From assembly GCA_003117195.1 (NCBI GenBank), contig BDSI01000045.1, forward strand, positions 356,388 through 420,387: a DNA stretch of 64,000 bases, in the 5' to 3' direction. Source of the stretch: Eudorina sp. 2006-703-Eu-15. Lineage: Eukaryota; Chlorophyta; Chlorophyceae; Chlamydomonadales; Volvocaceae. Below the pieces are notes generated by a model. The model did no database searches. It saw only the letters and a program-made list of their open reading frames with translations, and was not told the origin of the DNA. The position numbers and the translations under genes are program-made. This document shows positions 10,384-21,778 of the stretch, piece by piece (position 1 is the stretch's first letter; every line of letters starts with the position of its first letter).

Positions 10384-12529
10384 GGGGGACAGACGACCTA
10401 TCCGAGCCTACGAAGCCAGGGCCGCATGCTTCCCCCCCCCGACAGGCCGTCCACGATGGGCAGCGAGGGGCGGGTCTGCTGCATTCGGCGCAGCCGAATG
10501 CAAGGGGTGCTCGCCCTCCGCCCTCCGCCCTGCGCCTTGGGCCCTGCGCCCTGCGCCTTGGGCCTTGGGCCACGCCGGGGGCCAAAGGGTGGTGCCGGGG
10601 GGAGCTGACCTGCCGCCCCATCCCATGTTGAGGTTGGGCTGAGTTGGTTTAGGGTGGGGTCACCAACCCCACCGTCTCACTGCTCCCTCCCTCCCTCCTT
10701 CCCTCCCTCCCTCCCTCCCTGCCTCCCTCGCCACTTCAAGACCCCGCTACAGGTCTGCACCCAGCAGCCTGCACCCCTCCGCTCCCCCGCCCCCCCCCCG
10801 GGACGCACAGTTGATTGTACAGTTGTTGGTACAGTTGATTCTTCACCGGACGTTTGCCCTGGCAGCAGCGCAGTTTGGATTTGTCTACCAAAAATTTCCT
10901 ATACACCGCGGACGCACCACTCGTCCATGAGCGGCGCCGTGGCCTTGTCGTAGTAGGCCAGCCGCGACTCCCACTCCCTCCAGCGGTCCATCCACTCGCT
11001 CTCCTCGTCCCAGGAGCAGCCCTCGCCGCACATGGGGCACTCGCCCACCGCGCCCGCGGCGGCCGCGGCCGGGTCACCGCCGCCACCGGCTGCGGCCGCG
11101 GCGGTGCTGGCGGCGGGCAGGGCGCCGAACACCTGCAGCCTGTGTGTGTGAGTGTGTGTGGGGGGGCCGGGGAGGCGATCAATGACAACATCGGCGGTTA
11201 TCGGTTTGTTGCCCTACTGCGGTTTCGCTGTCTTCATTGGGTAAAGGGGGGCCCGACAACAGGGCGGGACTGCGGCGGGGGAACGGTCGGCGACGGGGTC
11301 TGGGTCGGGCACTCCATCCTGCGCCGGTTGTGCCCCAGGCGGACTGCGGGGCGCCAGGGAAGACGCGGGAGGCCACCCGCCCCTCCCGCCCCTGCCCCTG
11401 ACACGACACCAAACCATCTCGGGAGGCGGGGCTTGCCAGACCCCGCCCCACCCGACCGGCTTTCACAGCGGGGATGTGCCCCGCGTGAGTGCCACAGACC
11501 CCGCCAGGCAGCCGTGGCAGCCATGGCCATGGCCGGAACGCCGGTCCACCCGGCTGGTCCCGGGATAACCCGCCAACCAGCCCGAGACGTGTACCCCAGG
11601 GCCGTGCACACACACCGTGTTTGCTCTTGGGCTGCAAGCGGCATGCCGCTGCCCGTTTTCCCTTAGCCCCTCCCCTGCCCTTGCCCTTTTGGCCTCGCCC
11701 CTTGCCCCTGCTCCTTGCCCCTGCTCCTTGCCCCTGCTCCTTGCCCCTGCCCCCGGAACATGACTGCGGGTAGGTGCCGCCTGGACGGGAAGAAGCCAGG
11801 AGAAGGAGGATCCGTGACCGTTCACTGCTCCCACTGTAAGGGCCTGAATATGTCTACCAATTTCCTATACCTCGCACCGCACCGCACCGCACCCGCCCCC
11901 ACCTGTTCAGCGCGCCTCCCCGCCCCGCCGCTGCGCGGTCCGTTGCGTCCGGTCCTGCCAGCGCCAGCGCCGGTCTGCGGCCTGGCCCCGTAAGGCCCAT
12001 CGGCACCTTGGTGCCCGCGCAGCCGGGGCAGGTCAGCGTGCCGGCCCCGTTGCAGCGGCCGCACTTGTGCTGGAAGAGCCGCGGGTAGGTGCGTACAAGG
12101 TGATCCACGAACGTGAAGCCCTCTGCTAGCTGGAGGTGGGGAGAGGGGGGGTAGGGAGGGGGGGAGGCGTCGCAGGGCGCGACGGCGCGAGCCAGGGCGT
12201 TCCAGGAGGGTTGAGTACGACGCCAGTGGTGGTCGTCGTCATCGGCAGGGCGAGGAGGATCGCAACGGGGGACAATACTGTAGGTGTCTATATAAAAGAG
12301 TTGTTGGGAAGAACGCAATTTGGGACAGGGCAACTAGGCTGATAGCCGCCGGCTTTCGGACGACACGCAACGAGTTCCGCGGCTGTTTGCAAATGCATAG
12401 TTTTGATAGAGCGTTGGAGCTTACCCATATGACTTTTTGCGCCCACCAGACGAGCTCCCGCTCGGGGAGTGAGCGCATGAGGTCGATGTAGGGGTCGCCA
12501 TCGAATTCCCGCGAGTAAAATTGCCCCAT
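4694..12529 (-). CDS. Zinc-ribbon protein with DnaJ-type Cys-rich finger
   Basis: Thirteen exons in phase: 12529-12425, 12129-11903, 11139-10918, 10252-10177, 9323-9207, 8568-8518, 7818-7642, 7236-7152, 6620-6490, 6140-5992, 5804-5661, 5091-4940, 4791-4694. Together they encode about 577 residues. The start MGQFYSREFDGDPY is the first ATG of a clean 35-codon exon. Residues 58-72 hold CGRCNGAGTLTCPGC, a CxxCxGxGxxxCxxC half of a DnaJ/BSD2-type zinc finger. Two more metal-binding candidates follow: CPMCGEGC (145-152) and CPECAGLAWH (358-367). No J-domain, transmembrane span or obvious transit peptide is present. Acidic and Gly-Asn-Thr linkers separate conserved-looking blocks such as MWIDRVVQLHKFW. 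Known: such fingers act in protein folding, thiol chemistry or organelle assembly factors. I do not recognise this protein, so its role stays open. Least certain are the last two exons; a donor at 4960 instead of 4940 breaks phase with the candidate terminal exon. The introns are long and packed with simple repeats. Confidence 0.65.
6749..6910. repeat. Compound (ACAAACAC)n/(AAACAGAC)n microsatellite
   Basis: An uninterrupted run of CAAACACA units flanks a core of CAAACAGA units, then returns to CAAACACA. It lies in the intron between exons 8 and 9 of the zinc-ribbon gene. Antisense frames through it (Val-Cys-Leu runs) are artefacts. Confidence 0.9.
7245..7303. repeat. 12-bp G-rich tandem repeat
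   Basis: About five copies of GAGAGGTGGGGG just downstream (in gene sense, upstream) of the exon 8 acceptor. In transcript sense it is a C/T-rich tract that may serve as the polypyrimidine tract. Confidence 0.8.
8378..8466. repeat. 22-bp C-rich tandem repeat
   Basis: Four near-perfect copies of a 22-bp unit beginning CCGCTCCAGCGCCCCC, inside an intron of the zinc-ribbon gene. It produces spurious Ala/Pro or Gly/Arg frames on both strands. Confidence 0.85.
8922..9157. repeat. (CA)n and (CCCG)n simple repeats
   Basis: A CA run near 8922-8950 and a CCCG run near 9121-9157 lie in one intron of the zinc-ribbon gene. These repeat classes are typical of volvocine introns. Confidence 0.8.
9409..9440 (-). 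repeat. Degenerate copy of the dispersed intron motif
   Basis: Reads GGAAATGAGTAGACACATTC and continues AAACTGCGCTG on +, matching with a few changes the reverse orientation of the motif seen at 26979-27009, including the shared CTGCGCTG flank. It lies in an intron of the zinc-ribbon gene. Confidence 0.5.
10319..10385. repeat. (ACAG)n microsatellite
   Basis: Roughly sixteen ACAG units in the intron between exons 3 and 4 of the zinc-ribbon gene. A shorter GACA run lies near 9974-10004 in the next intron. Confidence 0.9.
10881..10907 (+). repeat. Dispersed intron motif, copy with AA insertion
   Basis: Contains TTGTCTACCAAAAATTTCCT followed by ATACACCG. It matches the core GTCTACCAATTTCCTATA with two extra A residues and lies directly at the donor side of exon 3 of the zinc-ribbon gene. 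Confidence 0.6.
11848..11875 (+). repeat. Dispersed intron motif, full core
   Basis: Contains the exact core GTCTACCAATTTCCTATA preceded by AATAT. It lies in the intron between exons 2 and 3 of the zinc-ribbon gene. The same core appears in unrelated introns further right. Confidence 0.75.
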
Positions 12530-15101
12530 CTATACAAAATCAATTCAATGATTAGAGCTCAACTCTGACAAATACAGAAATTCATGGAGCTGACTCGTAT
12601 CACCGCGAACGGAGCCCGTTATCGCGATATGCGCCTTGTATGTGCTTCTATAAGTAACTCAAGATCAGTCCGTCCGCATCAATGCAGATGACGTGATGTC
12701 CAGAGTTAGCAGCTGCGCATTTGTCAGCGATCACAACCAACTCGTACCCTGCTCCCAACCACTTTCACACCTTCCAACAAGGGCAGCGTGCCTCACAACT
12801 TGAATCCTCGCGATCGTTCAGCTGCGCTTAGGGCGCTGAAAGTGACGCAGTCATGACTGTCCGGGCCCGATATCACCGGAAGGGCGTACCGGTAGCGTTT
12901 GCGAAATCAAACGGGTTGTGTAGGACAAGATTGTGGGTTATGCACGGGGCATATTCGCCACCCCTCGTTGTGTACCGCACAGAATGTGAGAAGGCGGTGT
13001 AGCTTGTAGGTCGTGCGAGCACCAGGTCTTTACCTGCGGGTCTCCCAGTGCCTTCCTTGCCTTCAACCACGAACTGGAAAGACTGACGCGGCCTGGGTCA
13101 TACCTTCCTACACGAGAGGCTCGTGTACGGCACGCTTGGCCGCCCAACAAGTGCCACTTACAACATGGTATAACATCCGTAGCCGGTATGGCTGTCATGG
13201 GAGAGGGTCCAGGCGGTCCCCGGCGCACGGTGAGGCACGGGGTGGACATCGCCCTAAACGATGAGGGGGCCGCTCCGGACCGCCTATCAGCCCATGCATT
13301 TGATGCGTAATGGCCTCCCAGCGCCCCGCCCGACGTTGAAGCATCCCTTGACTGCGGGCGCCTGAGGGGTTTGCGTGCCAGCTGACGGTTGCGGACGTAG
13401 GAGGAGAGCCCTGCTGAGGGCCGTTCCGCGAAAGCCAATCGTGCAACAAGAAGAAAGGTTGTGTCAGGCACCGTTGGTGCTTTGTCCCGTTGCGGTTGCC
13501 GGGCAGGTTGGTTGGTTATGACGTACTGGTGGTTGTACGGCAGGCGATCGTACGGTCGTTTGGGCTGCTATTTATGTGGCAACGCGAGCGAAGCTCGACG
13601 TTGTTCTCTTTCTCTCCAAGACCGAAGCGTGAGCTCATTGCCTTGCTTCTGAGCGATAGAGACAGCCACGGGTCATGTAACGTGACAGGATAAGAGGAGG
13701 GACCAGTCGCCGTCCCTGAACGGCGCAGCGATGCCTGGCATTCAGCACAGCTACTGTCAGCAACGTCAGCAATGGCGGTGTGTCTCGCTTGCGCGGGCAG
13801 GACCCGTTGCAGGTAGGGAATCCGGTGGTAGGCTTTCGCGAGCCTATACTCCGTGACTCCTCAGCTAGGGCAGCGGACAAACAGGGCTGAGCGAGCAACC
13901 AGTGCACTCGCCGTGCCGAAACCTTATTGGGGCCTGACAGTTGCGCTGCGCTGGGGAGCTCATGATCAAGGCTTAATGGATAGTGGCTTATCCAGCCCCG
14001 GCATCCCTTCCATCCCATGCATTCAGGGCATCCAAGTACACAGGGGAAAAGGGGACCCTGTTCCGCCGTCCATCCATCAAAGCGGCCGGGGGGAGTGGGC
14101 CATCCTCACACATACCATGAGTTTCCCGTCGAGGTCTCTGCTCGGTGTCCCCCTGAACTTCTGCCCCTCTCCGTCGGCGCTTAGATGAATGGACGGGATG
14201 GATGGGCGGAACAGGTCCCCCCTTCCCCCGAACACTTGGATGGATGACTGAATGGAATGGATGGATGGATGGATGGGATGGATGACAACAAGCTTACGCA
14301 CGAGTGTAAGGATGAAGGGAGGCATCCAGGCCTGGATGGCTGTCATCCAGGGTAGGTCCCTGCATAGACAAGGGGCATCCTGGCCTGGATGGCTGTAATC
14401 CAGGTTTGGCACCTGCTGGGATGAGCGGCATCCAGGGCTGGATGACCGCCGTGTGTGGTGTTTTGGATGGATGCATCCAGCTGGATGGGCGGATGGGCCC
14501 CATCCATTGCACGCCCAGCCACCTACTAAGACCCTGTGGTCAGCCACCTACTAAGACCCCGTACTCCTCCCCATGCCACAGCTGGAAGGTTACGAGGCTG
14601 TGGTTCGGCACATGCAATACCCACTGTGACTACCTCGATACATCAACTTATTACACTGCGCGAAGTTATTGTCTCCTACCAAACAGACCAATTGGATACA
14701 AGAACAAGCCAAAGCCTTTTGAGACATGAGATGTCCTAAGTTAAGTATAATATATAGCCTTTTCTAGTCAACAAGCAAGACGTGCGTCGTTGCGGCTTTT
14801 GCACAATTGTAGTGGCAGTTCCGTACATCGTTCGGCGGCCACCACAAGACCCCAAGCACATGTCCCGGTCCATTTCAGCTTGGTCGGAAGGACGTTTGGT
14901 TATCAACGCAAGACATTGCTAAGGTCAGCGGCGTGTGCGATTGGGCGCTTTGTGGCCACGTCCTTGCGGTCTCTACTTGAGCTTTGAGAGCTAGGGTCGT
15001 TGCCATACTTTTCTAGACACAATTTGTTGGAGGAAGTATTAACTGAAGGTTTGTCTGTCGCATTGTAGGGGAGAGACGCAAGTTCAGCGCCGCTCCACGA
15101 A
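12530..15101. other. Divergent intergenic region with GGAT repeats
   Basis: It separates the minus-strand zinc-ribbon gene from the plus-strand bL31c gene and should contain both promoters. No exon is supported. A 177-codon frame at 12938-13471 (-) lacks recognisable domains. The stretch 14200-14510 carries GGAT repeats and CCTGGATGGC-type imperfect palindromes. 14730-15090 is AT-richer and probably holds the bL31c promoter. Confidence 0.5.
14200..14510. repeat. GGAT/CATCC repeat cluster
   Basis: GGAT runs around 14230-14285 are followed by four spaced segments built from GGCATCC and CTGGATGGC, which are partly self-complementary. Confidence 0.7.
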
Positions 15102-15515
15102 ATGGCGACCTACACCGGCTCGCGCGTCACCGCCTTCTCGGGCTCGCGCCTCAGCAACGTGCGCATCGGCCATGCCACCCGTGGCGTTACTGCAGCGGTC
15201 ATGCGCAAGGAGGGCATTCACCCGCAGTGGTTCGATGAGGCTAAGGTCATTTGCAACGGTGTGGAGGTGATGACCATCGGTGGCACGAAGCCAACTTACA
15301 ACGTGGATATCTACAGTGGCAACCATCCGTTCTACCAGGGCAACCGGACGACGCTGGTCCTGGACGATGGGCAGCTGAACAAGTTCAAGAAGCGGTTCGC
15401 GGAGCTGGAGGAGCTCAGCGTTATCCCGGTCCTTCAAGCAGGAAAGGCTGAGGATCCCTCGGCCAAGGAGAAGCCGGCTGCTGCCGCGCAGAAGGGCAAG
15501 GGCAAGAAGAAGTAA
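15102..15515 (+). CDS. PRPL31: Plastid ribosomal protein bL31c
   Basis: A single open exon of 137 codons. After about 33 residues rich in Ser, Thr, Arg and Ala (a likely chloroplast transit peptide) the mature part begins [20 protein letters not shown]. It continues with [20 protein letters not shown] and [10 protein letters not shown], the signature of bacterial-type bL31 (IHP..., HPF..G, ...F.KRF). The zinc-binding cysteines of some bacterial forms are not retained as pairs. The C-terminus carries a Lys/Ala tail ending KGKGKKK, typical of algal plastid ribosomal proteins. Known: bL31 bridges the large subunit central protuberance and the small-subunit head. The start was chosen because the ATG has an A at -3 and precedes the transit-like segment. 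An intron in the 5' UTR is possible (CATTGTAG acceptor-like site near 15068). Confidence 0.92.
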   Translation: MATYTGSRVTAFSGSRLSNVRIGHATRGVTAAVMRKEGIHPQWFDEAKVICNGVEVMTIGGTKPTYNVDIYSGNHPFYQGNRTTLVLDDGQLNKFKKRFAELEELSVIPVLQAGKAEDPSAKEKPAAAAQKGKGKKK

Positions 15516-16489
15516 ACCTTGTCTTCTACTGAAATTGTGCCCTGGCGGATGTTTGCGTTGTTGAATCCTCGCGGGAGCATGGAATAGAGGAGGTTACTTC
15601 AAGTGGTTTGGGTCCACTGGCTTAGACTCTGCCAAGCAGGGTCTTCACACGGGTTCCGCGGGTGAACACGCGGACACACTCGGGCTTGTGCGGGCAGGTC
15701 CGCTGCAGGTGCACTAGCAACGATGCCGCTGGCATGTCCAGAGACATGGACAAGGGTGGATAGGGACATATGGCAGTCATTTTCCAGTAAGACTGCTTCT
15801 GTGTGGCATACGGCCTTTTTTTGTACAATCTCGACGGGATATACTGTCCGCGCCTGCACGTATCCCTGCAGCGGGGCTGTGAGCTTCCCAGACTTGCGTT
15901 GCACTGCCGTTGTTCGAGCTAGGGACTTGTGGAGTGGCAGTTGCTGGGCGATACGGGGCAGACTATGCCGGCAAGGTGCTCACGTCGTTTGTAAGGTCAG
16001 CGGACCGTTGCCTTGACTTTTGCTCGTGTCGCTCGTGTGAAGTTCCGGTGCACTGCAGTAGATCAGAACGGGTTGTGCGCTTGGCGCCAGAGCGCATGCT
16101 CCGGACCCTAGATCGCCATCTTGCGGCGAGGTAATCAGCAGGTCTGACCGGGTCTGACGAACCGACCCACGGTTCCGCAAGGCGACGGGATACGCTACGC
16201 TGTAGCACGAGGTGTGCGTGAGAGGTCTAGTCCTCCAGCATCGCCCACCTTCGGATCTTCTTACAATTGCAGCCCTGCAGTAGGTACCCAGAAGCATATC
16301 TTCCTATCAAACTGGTATGCAACCCGTAGGCACGCAAACTGGAAACGTCTCTAGTTCGTAATTTCTTTTTCACAACTTCTAAACGCCGCAGCACACAGGT
16401 CACAGGCCCCATTCCGCGTGCGTCAACGAGCAATAGGATACGGTCCTTATCATTACAGCCTGTTTTCTTGAGTGACAAAGCTCTGCACG
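15516..16489. other. bL31c 3' UTR and intergenic spacer
   Basis: No coding signal. TGTAA at 15990-15994 is the probable poly(A) signal of the bL31c transcript. The remaining ~500 bp should carry the promoter of the p31comet-like gene. Confidence 0.5.
15990..15994 (+). terminator. TGTAA poly(A) signal, bL31c
   Basis: TGTAA about 475 nt after the bL31c stop codon, matching the volvocine consensus. Confidence 0.45.
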
Positions 16490-19400
16490 ATGCCGACAGC
16501 ACCTGCGCCCTTGCCAGTTCGACTTGAGGTGCCGCTGGGCGACGTCCCCCTGAACCGCAATCTCGCCGCCAGCCTGCTGCATGACTTGATCAAGTTCGTC
16601 CTCTACGCGCGCGGTCAGGTTCACGCCCCCTACGAGGACGTCCGGTCGGCTTTGAAGGTGCCCCCAGCGCGCAGGAACGGACCGTGCTGCAGCCCGCGGG
16701 GACGATTCCATCGGGCCCTTCTGATTTGCTTGCTGGTTGCTGCCTGACCAATGCTGCCTGGGTAAAAAGCGGTCCTCCGTGCACTGGGGCGGGAGCCCGA
16801 AGCCGTCATGTGCTGGCCAGTGGGCAGTGCGCTCGCCGAGTTGTATTTTGTAGGGTTGGTTAAGTGATGCGCAACTGCTCGACTGCAGCGGCAAGTACCC
16901 CACACACGAGGCAAACCCTTCAATCGCGCCCCTCTTCTACGGCTGACCGGCTCGCATCGTCTGGACCGCTCCGGCTGCGGTTCCCCCCTCCCCCCGCCTC
17001 CCATCGCACCTCTCGCGCCGCCCGCAGGCGGTCCTGGACGACCTGGCCAGGGAGGCGGAGGCGCGGCAGCTCGCATCGGGCGGTCGGCGAGGGAGGCGGC
17101 CGCGGGTGCCGTCGGCAGTGAAGCGGCTTGCGAAGGTGACCCATGGGTCGGTCAGCGCCAGAGCCAGAGCCAACCTTCAATCTTCCCGCCCACGGTCAAT
17201 GGGACATTGACTCGCTTGACAGCATACGTAACCCTCTGAGGCTGACCTGTGAGTTGTGACTTGGGTTGTTGAGTGCCGTGCCGTTGTTACCCTACACACA
17301 GGGTGCTGTATATCGCTGCCATTCCGTGTCACGGTCCTCGTGCGTCCATGTCCTCAGTCCCCCGGGGCCCCCGGCCATCTGGCTAATGCGGTTGGCACCC
17401 GCAGTTCACGGCTTCGGTGGACTCGCTGCTGGGCAGCTTGAGCCCGCAGCTGCTGGCCTCGGCCCAGCCCGCCCGGGTGGTGCTGGCGCTAGGACCGTCA
17501 CCTCATCGGCCGCGGGAGCTCTACACCCTCACCTTCATGGGGCCCGACGGCGCGCCGCTGACTGACATCCCCGCCGGGCGACTCGCGGGACCAGGGACGC
17601 CGGCGGTGGCGCCGCCCACGGCGGCGGCCGCCGCTGCCGCCGCGGTGGCGGCGGCGACGGCCGCCGCAGCCACCGGACAGGCGAGCGTCGGGCCCTGGGT
17701 GGCGCCACCAGCGGCGGTGTCGGGGCGTGGCACGGTAGCCTTTGGCGCGGCAGCAGGTACGGCAGGCGCGCCGTCGGAAGGAGCTTTCCATGGTAGACCT
17801 GTCTCTGTGGCTGCTCTTGTCGCCTACAGTGATAAAGCGCCTTCCGCATTCGCGGATCACTTGTACGGTATTCGGTTGACCCACAGCCCCACAACCCATC
17901 CCAAAAACCCAGCCGCAGATGGTTGGACGCCCAGTACGGCCAATCAGCTGGCGGCGGCGGCAGCGGCGGCGGGGGAAGCGCGGGGGGCGCCGCCGCCGCC
18001 GCAGTCGCAGCCGCGACCAGCGGCGGCAGCGCTGGGTCCCGACCCCGCCGCCGCTGCCCGCGAGGCCCTGTCGGACCGGGAGCGCGCTGCCGCGCGGAGG
18101 GCGATGCGCGGGCTGGTGGTGGCGCAGTCCTCCGTGGAAGCCTGGGCCAAGCTGCTCAGTGAGGGGGCGTCTTGATTGCTGTTTTGTGGGGTGTGTGTTG
18201 GGGGGTGGGGGGGTGAAAACGAATAACGAGCCAGAACGAGCGGGGAAGGGGGGTCATGAGGCGATGGCGGGATGGCAGGAGGGGTGGTACAGAGAGGCAA
18301 AGCCAAGATATACGGGGCCCATGGATGGCAGGAATGTGGTTGTGCAGGCGCCGGGGCGTGGAGGCGCACGCTGCGGGCAGCAGACCATTGTTTTCGCGTC
18401 GGGTTGCTCGCAGCTTCCGCGGCGCACTTCCCGCGGCGCACTTTCCGCGGCGCACTTTTCGCAGCTCGCTTTTCCGACAACCGCCAACCACGCGCACACC
18501 AGCTTCTCCCGCGCATGCAAGGCAGCCTCCACACCCACCCCGCCGTGGCATCTCCCGCACCCCCATGGGGCAACATCGACACGCCGAGGGCGCACCGGGA
18601 GTCAACCGGACAGGCCAAAGGCGAAGCGAACCTTGCAGTGTCGGCTTGTTGTGTGCGTGCGTGCGTGCGTGTCTCCGTTCTTGTGTCCCGACAGCGGGTG
18701 CTCTTGTAGATACGGTTGGTACGGTAGTTTGGACACCTCTGGGGAACTGGGATGGGCGACGTGCCAGGGTGGGGTGGGGCTACACTTGGAGTGTCCGCCC
18801 TGATGGACTCGTAAGGCCCTGTGGGGCGTGGCCGCGCTTGCCCGGACAGGACCCACCAAGATGTTCTTGGCGCTGGCGCCAGCGGCTGGTTCCGGAGCCG
18901 CTACGCAGGTGGCGGGCCCCGGCCCAGCCGCCACCGCGGACCCCGTAACCGGCGGCGTCGACGTCGGTATCAGCGGTGAGGGCGGCGACGGCGGCAGCGG
19001 CGGGTCTCCGGCGGCGCAAGCGATGCCCCAAGTCAGCCGACGCGGCGGAAGGGCAGGTGGCGGCTGCGGTTGTAGCTTCCGGGTGTGCGGCAGACTGCCG
19101 TATGGCGAGGAGGCGGCGGGCTCACGCGCGCTCCGCAAGACGCTCCGGGTGGGTGGACCCGAGGAGGGCCCCGCAGGGGAGGACGGTGGTCTGGGGTTGG
19201 TTCCGGTCGGGTCGGGTCGGGTCGGATCTCGGGCTCCGCCTTCCCAACGAATCTTGTCGACGGGGCCGTCTTGCTACGGTACGAACCCTTGGGTCAGAGA
19301 AACGGAGTGAGAGAAACGGAGTGAGGATTGATTGCAGTGCGTAGGGGCGGCGTCTAGAGAGCGGCGTCCAGGGAGCTTGTTTCCGTCCCTGCTGGCGCCC

Positions 19401-20840
19401 GAGTACTAGCGTGTCATCCTTTTCCCCTCCCCCCCTTCCCGTGGGCCCCCGGCAGGTCTTCATCAACATCCGGGCCAACTGTACGGCAGGGGGCGGCGGC
19501 GGGGGGGGCCTCCGCACCGGCGCGCCTGCTGGGTCGGCGATGCCGCCCAGGTTGCCGCCGCCGCTGCTGCCGCCGCCGCCGCACCCCAGGGCGGAGGAGC
19601 GGGGCGTGAGCGGCGAAGGAGGATGTGGCGGCGGCTTTGGGTTCCCGCCATTCAATGCTGAGGTACGGAGGCGGAGAACGGCGAAGGCAACAGCCAACAA
19701 TGACCAGCGGGTCTGGCATAGGCACTGACTGCGGTCATACGTATCCATCCAAACAAACCGGCATTGGCGCATCATCAACACCCTCACGTGTGGTGTGCTT
19801 CCAACCTGCATCCCTCACCTCCCCTCTCACCACACGAACGCCCTCTGGAATAACGCTCGCAATCTGGCTCATCACAGGCAATCACTGACATGTACGGCTT
19901 TCCTGGCCGGGGACCCCAGTGAATTAACGTAACGTACGCATGTACGTCAGCGGATAAGGACTGTGGGGTCATATCGATGACTCCAGGCACAGAACCCCCC
20001 TGTGGACCCCGCACAGGCAGCCGTCGGTGGCCACCCGGCACAGGCCCCAGGCGGGGTCTCGCCCGCGAGGCAATGAGCCCCCCCGACAAAGCGCGCAAAC
20101 ACCCCACACGGGCGGCAGCGGTACTGACAGCCCCGCTCCGCGGCTGTGCCCGGGTTTGTTGTATGGGTTTGGTTTAACTTAAGACCCGCTCCGCCGTCCG
20201 TCCCCATCGTTTCCGGGTCGCCTGCATCGCGATACCGCGTGTGCAGGCGGAGCCGTACGGCAGTAGTACGTCCCCGGCGGCGCTGTCCAGCCTGCAGCTG
20301 GCCACGTCCAAGCTGCGCCTGGGGCCCTCCCCCGCCACGTCCGTGACGTCCCGGGGGCTGCGCCGGGCTGCTGTGGAGGCGGCGGCGGGGGCGGCCGCGG
20401 CGCCGTCCGAGACGGAGGCGGAGTCCGCCCCCACAGCTGAGGGCGCTGCTGCTGCTGCTGCTGTCCCGCGACCCAGATGGAGCCGCGCTGAACCCAGGAG
20501 CCCGTGGGACCACGAACCGGGTGCGCGGGGTGGTGCGGCCAGCAACGGAGCAGGCGGCAGCGGCGGCGTGGACGGCGACACTGTGATGGGCGGAGCCGAG
20601 GCCAGCGGCGACAGCGGTTGGCGAGGTGGCGTTGGCGGTGACGGACGGGGGGGCCGAGCCGGCGGCGAGTACGGCAGTGCTGGTCGGGATGGTGGTGGCG
20701 GGGGATCGGCGGGGGCCGACGAAGGGGGGCGTGCTGGGGGACGGGCGCTGGGGGCGGGTTTGGAGGAGAGCTGCGTGTGGTGGCTGTGCACTGCATGTGT
20801 GAAGAGCATCGCGAAGGCGGAGGAGCATCAGGGAGGCTGA
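16490..20840 (+). CDS. p31comet-like (MAD2L1-binding protein) homologue
   Basis: Seven exons in phase: 16490-16657, 17028-17135, 17405-17756, 17913-18158, 18850-18908, 19456-19662, 20247-20840. They encode about 577 residues. The N-terminus VRLEVPLGDVPLNRNLAASL with LIKFVLYARGQ resembles the first helix and strand of HORMA-like p31comet. Exon 3 encodes FTASVDSLLGSLSPQLL and ARVVLALGPSPHRPRELYTL, close in pattern to the family segment where a short helix precedes an LLG-x-SP-x-PKE-x-Y strand. The C-terminus has CVWWLCTACVKSI, similar to the aromatic C-terminal strand. Ala/Gly/Pro-rich inserts inflate the length to roughly twice the animal protein. Known: p31comet binds closed MAD2 and, with TRIP13, helps silence the spindle checkpoint; plant homologues also act in meiosis. 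The role here is inferred from weak similarity. The end of exon 5 and the low-complexity inserts are uncertain. Confidence 0.5.
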
Positions 20841-20942
20841 GGAACCTCCGCTGGGGGCTGAGGAACCTCCGCTGGGGGCTGAGGAACCTCCGCTGGGGGC
20901 TGAGGAACCTCCGCTGGGGGCTGAGGAACCTCCGCTGGGGCT
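20836..20942 (+). repeat. 21-bp tandem repeat, five copies
   Basis: Five nearly identical copies of GCTGAGGAACCTCCGCTGGGG start at the predicted stop codon of the p31comet-like gene. The period is a multiple of three. One frame reads AEEPPLG repeated, another LRNLRWG, so it could be coding in an alternative splice form, but in the model used it lies in the 3' UTR. Confidence 0.85.
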
Positions 20943-21778
20943 GCTGCGACTGGCACCGCTCCCTGCGGACCATGGAGTTCCAACTCATTCTATAGTATTG
21001 CTGGGAAACGAACTGTCATGTATAGCTGGATTATGGCCTCGTAGTTGTTTGTGATCAAAGGGGCGACGGTCAAGCTCGCAACGATGCCAGGGATTATGCG
21101 ATGCGCTTCTCAACACGACACGCTCATCGTAAGAGTTTCATGTTGGACGGTCATAAATACTTGCTGCGGGGCCAGGCGCGCTTTAAGCACAGGTTGAGTG
21201 AAAGGCACCAATATATCGCTCGGCCTGTCGGTCAGCAGACTGCCCATCGAAAATTTGCAACGTATTATCATTGAAGAAGGAAGAAGCCAACCAGCTCTTG
21301 GTCGTCTTTGCGCGTTGAGGTTGTCGAAAGTTGTTTGGAGGCCCGCGGGAAGAGGGACGAAGGTCGCCGCCAGTTCTATGCCATGTCTATTCATACCTTA
21401 ACTACCTTTCAGCACGTGTATTGACCCAGGTTTCGGACGGTTTTGACGCCGAGTCAAATTGCCCGGAGTCACAATGTGTACTTCACAGCCCGGCCTTGAC
21501 ACATTGTAAGGCATAGCTCCAACATTAGTTTCTGCCTCCTCCATTGAAGCCTGGTTGATTTTAAACGTTGTGTGTTTCCATCGCTTTAAGTACTTGACAG
21601 GACGCACCTGGAACCTGAGAACCTGGAAGCTGATACTTACTCGGTAATCAGCGATGCCCGCGTACGTCATACCGATCGACATAGCAACTGAGCTAGCCAC
21701 ATAGTCTCTTCTGAGGCTGGCGGGTCAGGGCAGAAATCCGCCCTGGTCTCGTCCCTCGGGGCGGTGGTGCCTACGGGG
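20841..21778. other. p31comet-like 3' UTR and spacer
   Basis: AT-richer sequence without a convincing exon. TGTAA at 21505-21509 probably ends the upstream transcript. The last ~250 bp precede the candidate start of the next gene. Confidence 0.45.
21505..21509 (+). terminator. TGTAA poly(A) signal, p31comet-like gene
   Basis: TGTAA about 665 nt after the predicted stop. Confidence 0.4.

Noticed and set aside
12938..13471. 177-codon minus frame
   Set aside because: No recognisable motif, no matching splice partners, ordinary chance frame in moderately GC-rich DNA.
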